The translations under genes were made by a program, and so were the position numbers. The notes under the pieces are model-generated. The model had not been told where the DNA came from. It saw only the letters and a program-made list of their open reading frames with translations, and did not search any database. Below are positions 62,306 through 64,000 of a stretch of 64,000 nucleotides of DNA, one piece after another. Each line of letters opens with the position of its first letter. Within the stretch, counting starts at the first letter, position 1. This DNA is from Cetobacterium ceti (GTDB lineage: Bacteria > Fusobacteriota > Fusobacteriia > Fusobacteriales > Fusobacteriaceae), in contig NZ_FUWX01000005.1 of the NCBI RefSeq assembly GCF_900167275.1, positions 62,001-126,000 of the forward strand, given 5' to 3'.

Positions 62306-64000
62306 TTTCTTTTAAATCCTTTTTCTACGTCGTCTAAAGTTAACTTAAATCTTATTGGCCTTCCATGGGGACAGGTATATTCACCTATTTCATGAAGTTT
62401 ATCCAATAAAATTTCCATCTCTCCCATGGGTAAATATTCATGAGCTTTTATTGCCCCTTTACATGCCATGGTAATAATCATATTTTCAATAAGCACTTGG
62501 CCATTTCCTCTTATATTTTTTAAATCTTCTAATAAACTTCTAAAAGTATTTTCAATACTTTCTTTAAAATCCATATTTGGAACTGCTCTTATTAAAAATT
62601 CATTTTGATTAAATTCATCTATTTCAAAGGAAAACTCCCTAAGCAAATCTATATTATCAACAATTAAATCCCTTTCTTTAATAGTTACTTCTATTCTAAT
62701 AGGAACTAATAGTTGCTGACTTTCTATTTTTTTCTTAGAATATTCTTTTTTAAATTTTTCATAGAGAATTCTTTCATGAACAATATGTTGATCATATAAA
62801 ATTAAATCATTATCTTCTTCTACTAAAATAAAAGACTTTGAATACTGGCCAATTATTCTATAAGATTTTTTCTTAAATGATTTTATTTCTTTTTCCTCTA
62901 TTAAAAAATTCTCTTTAATATTTTTTTCTTCCTTTAGATTAGAATATTCTTTTAAATCTGTCAAAGATTTTTTTTCTTTTTCTACAGAAAAATCTATTTT
63001 TTTAGGCTCTAATATATAATTTTCAAAATCTAAAAAATTATGTTTTTCCTCGTTTTTAGGATTTTCAGAATAATTAAACGTGACAAATTCTTCATCCTCT
63101 TTTAAAATCAGATTTATTTCTTCTAAAATTAAATTATAAATATTTTCTTCATCTTCAAATTTTACTATTTTTTTAGAAGGATGTACATTAATATCTATAG
63201 TTTTAGGATCTAATTTTAAAAATATTAAAGCAAAGGGGTATTTTCCCTTCATAAGTTTTGTATAATAGCCATCTAATATAGCTTTTTCAACTATTTTTGA
63301 TTTTACAGGTCTTCCATTTACAAATATATATATAGAATCCTTATTCGACTTAACAAGAGAAATATTACCTAAATAACCATATTTAAATTTTTTTAAATTT
63401 TTTAAAGTATTTCTTCCAAAAATATCTAAAATTGCATTTTCCATTCCACGACCACTAGTTCTAAATACCTCTTTATTCTCTATAACTAAAACTATTGATA
63501 CTTCAGGATTTGAAAGTGCTTCTCTTATAACTATATCCTTTATATTCCCATACTCCGTATTTGCTTTTCTTAAAAATTTTAATCTAGCTGGAGTATTAAA
63601 AAAAAGTTCTTTAATCTCAATTTCTGTTCCCTTTCCCATGGAACATTCTTTTAAATTTGTGATTTTTCCACCTGTGATAGCTACTAAATTTCCATTTTCT
63701 ATATTTTCTTTTTTACTTGAAATGGTCATTTTAGAAACTGCTCCTATAGAAGATAAGGCCTCTCCTCTGAAACCATATGTAAATAAATTATAAAGGTCCT
63801 CCTTTGTTGAGATTTTACTTGTAGCATGTCTTTCCACAGACAAAAGTAAATCCTCTTCATCCATTCCATCACCATTATCATTTATCTTTACATATCTTCC
63901 TCCAGATTTTACCTCTATTTTTATATAGGTACTATTTGCATCTAAGGAATTTTCTAATAACTCTTTTATCATACTAGCAGGATTTTCTACAACTTCTCCT
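62302..64000 (-). CDS. mutL: DNA mismatch repair endonuclease MutL (N terminus outside window)
   Basis: The reading frame is open to the window edge, beginning GEVVENPASMIKELLENSLD, the first GHKL ATP-binding motif. It continues through DNGDGMDEEDL and TYGFRGEALSSIGAVSKM. The C terminus has the endonuclease motif DQHIVHERILYEKF with E-x4-E, ACKGAIKAHEYLP and CPHGRPI, which bind zinc, so this is a nicking-type MutL as expected in bacteria without MutH. About ten to twenty N-terminal residues are missing. A lysine-rich linker joins the two halves. Confidence 0.97.
   Translation of the reverse strand, partial: GEVVENPASMIKELLENSLDANSTYIKIEVKSGGRYVKINDNGDGMDEEDLLLSVERHATSKISTKEDLYNLFTYGFRGEALSSIGAVSKMTISSKKENIENGNLVAITGGKITNLKECSMGKGTEIEIKELFFNTPARLKFLRKANTEYGNIKDIVIREALSNPEVSIVLVIENKEVFRTSGRGMENAILDIFGRNTLKNLKKFKYGYLGNISLVKSNKDSIYIFVNGRPVKSKIVEKAILDGYYTKLMKGKYPFALIFLKLDPKTIDINVHPSKKIVKFEDEENIYNLILEEINLILKEDEEFVTFNYSENPKNEEKHNFLDFENYILEPKKIDFSVEKEKKSLTDLKEYSNLKEEKNIKENFLIEEKEIKSFKKKSYRIIGQYSKSFILVEEDNDLILYDQHIVHERILYEKFKKEYSKKKIESQQLLVPIRIEVTIKERDLIVDNIDLLREFSFEIDEFNQNEFLIRAVPNMDFKESIENTFRSLLEDLKNIRGNGQVLIENMIITMACKGAIKAHEYLPMGEMEILLDKLHEIGEYTCPHGRPIRFKLTLDDVEKGFKRK

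Overview
The window is a gene-dense, very AT-rich bacterial chromosome segment that looks like the phylum Fusobacteriota (Fusobacterium or Cetobacterium type). This is inferred from gene content and style: lipoproteins and signal-peptide proteins that imply an outer membrane, alongside clostridia-like genes such as polC, class III fructose-bisphosphatase, long HflX, GrdX, GatCAB, RqcH and LrgAB. I see no phage, insertion sequence, CRISPR array or other mobile DNA. Nearly all of it is core genome, and the novelty lies in regulation and small proteins.

Layout. 1-400 (minus): start of pyrB behind a promoter, a 47-codon leader ORF and an intrinsic terminator. 397-3174 (minus): thiamine-type ABC binding protein and HflX. 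3273-7530 (plus): dicarboxylate symporter, Na/phosphate symporter, cysteine desulfurase-like enzyme. 7538-7947: tRNA Gly-Glu-Ala-Met operon. 7954-9700: a BI-1 membrane protein and, divergently, a CtlX-type hydrolase. 9744-14253 (minus): carAB, again behind a consensus promoter, a 42-codon leader ORF and a terminator. 14285-15392 (plus): GrdX-like protein and a degenerate EAL protein. 15431-20281 (minus): pcp with DUF979/DUF969 permease genes, msrA-msrB, threonine dehydratase. 20285-29950 (minus): EamA transporter, polC and an RNA/translation cluster (SPOUT methyltransferase, gamma carbonic anhydrase, trmD, rimM, khpA, DUF4911, rsmA, hpt). 29958-34588 (plus): PASTA protein, rsgA, rpe, MarR-FeoA fusion, rqcH. 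34587-39810 (minus): ankyrin lipoprotein, typA, truB, a glycoside-hydrolase-like protein. 39947-43099 (plus): M16 protease and DUF1904. 43101-46362 (minus): CcpN-like regulator, a PPDK fragment and fbp. 46403-55070 (minus): a long run from a coiled-coil membrane protein through maf, mreB, an unknown exported protein, scpB and rluB to gatCAB. 55099-56952 (plus): RseC-like, MORN and STAS-like proteins, a small conserved ORF and a candidate small RNA. 56965-64000 (minus): lrgAB, lysS, a TPR lipoprotein, DUF1934, DUF1292, rlmH and the C-terminal part of mutL.

The strongest candidate for an undescribed system is a matched pair of pyrimidine attenuators. The pyrB and carA mRNAs both begin with a short leader ORF that is basic at its N terminus and U-rich afterwards, and that ends inside a terminator hairpin lying just before the gene. 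This is the arrangement of the Escherichia coli pyrBI (PyrL) attenuator, which senses UTP through coupling of transcription and translation, and is not the usual PyrR scheme of Firmicutes. Other leads are a promoter-terminator unit at 56800-56952 without an ORF and with C-rich loops (possible sRNA), a free-standing PPDK ATP-grasp fragment between a CcpN-like regulator and fbp, a degenerate EAL protein paired with GrdX, and a MarR-FeoA fusion regulator.

All family calls are by eye from motifs and remembered homologues. No search, folding or promoter program was run.
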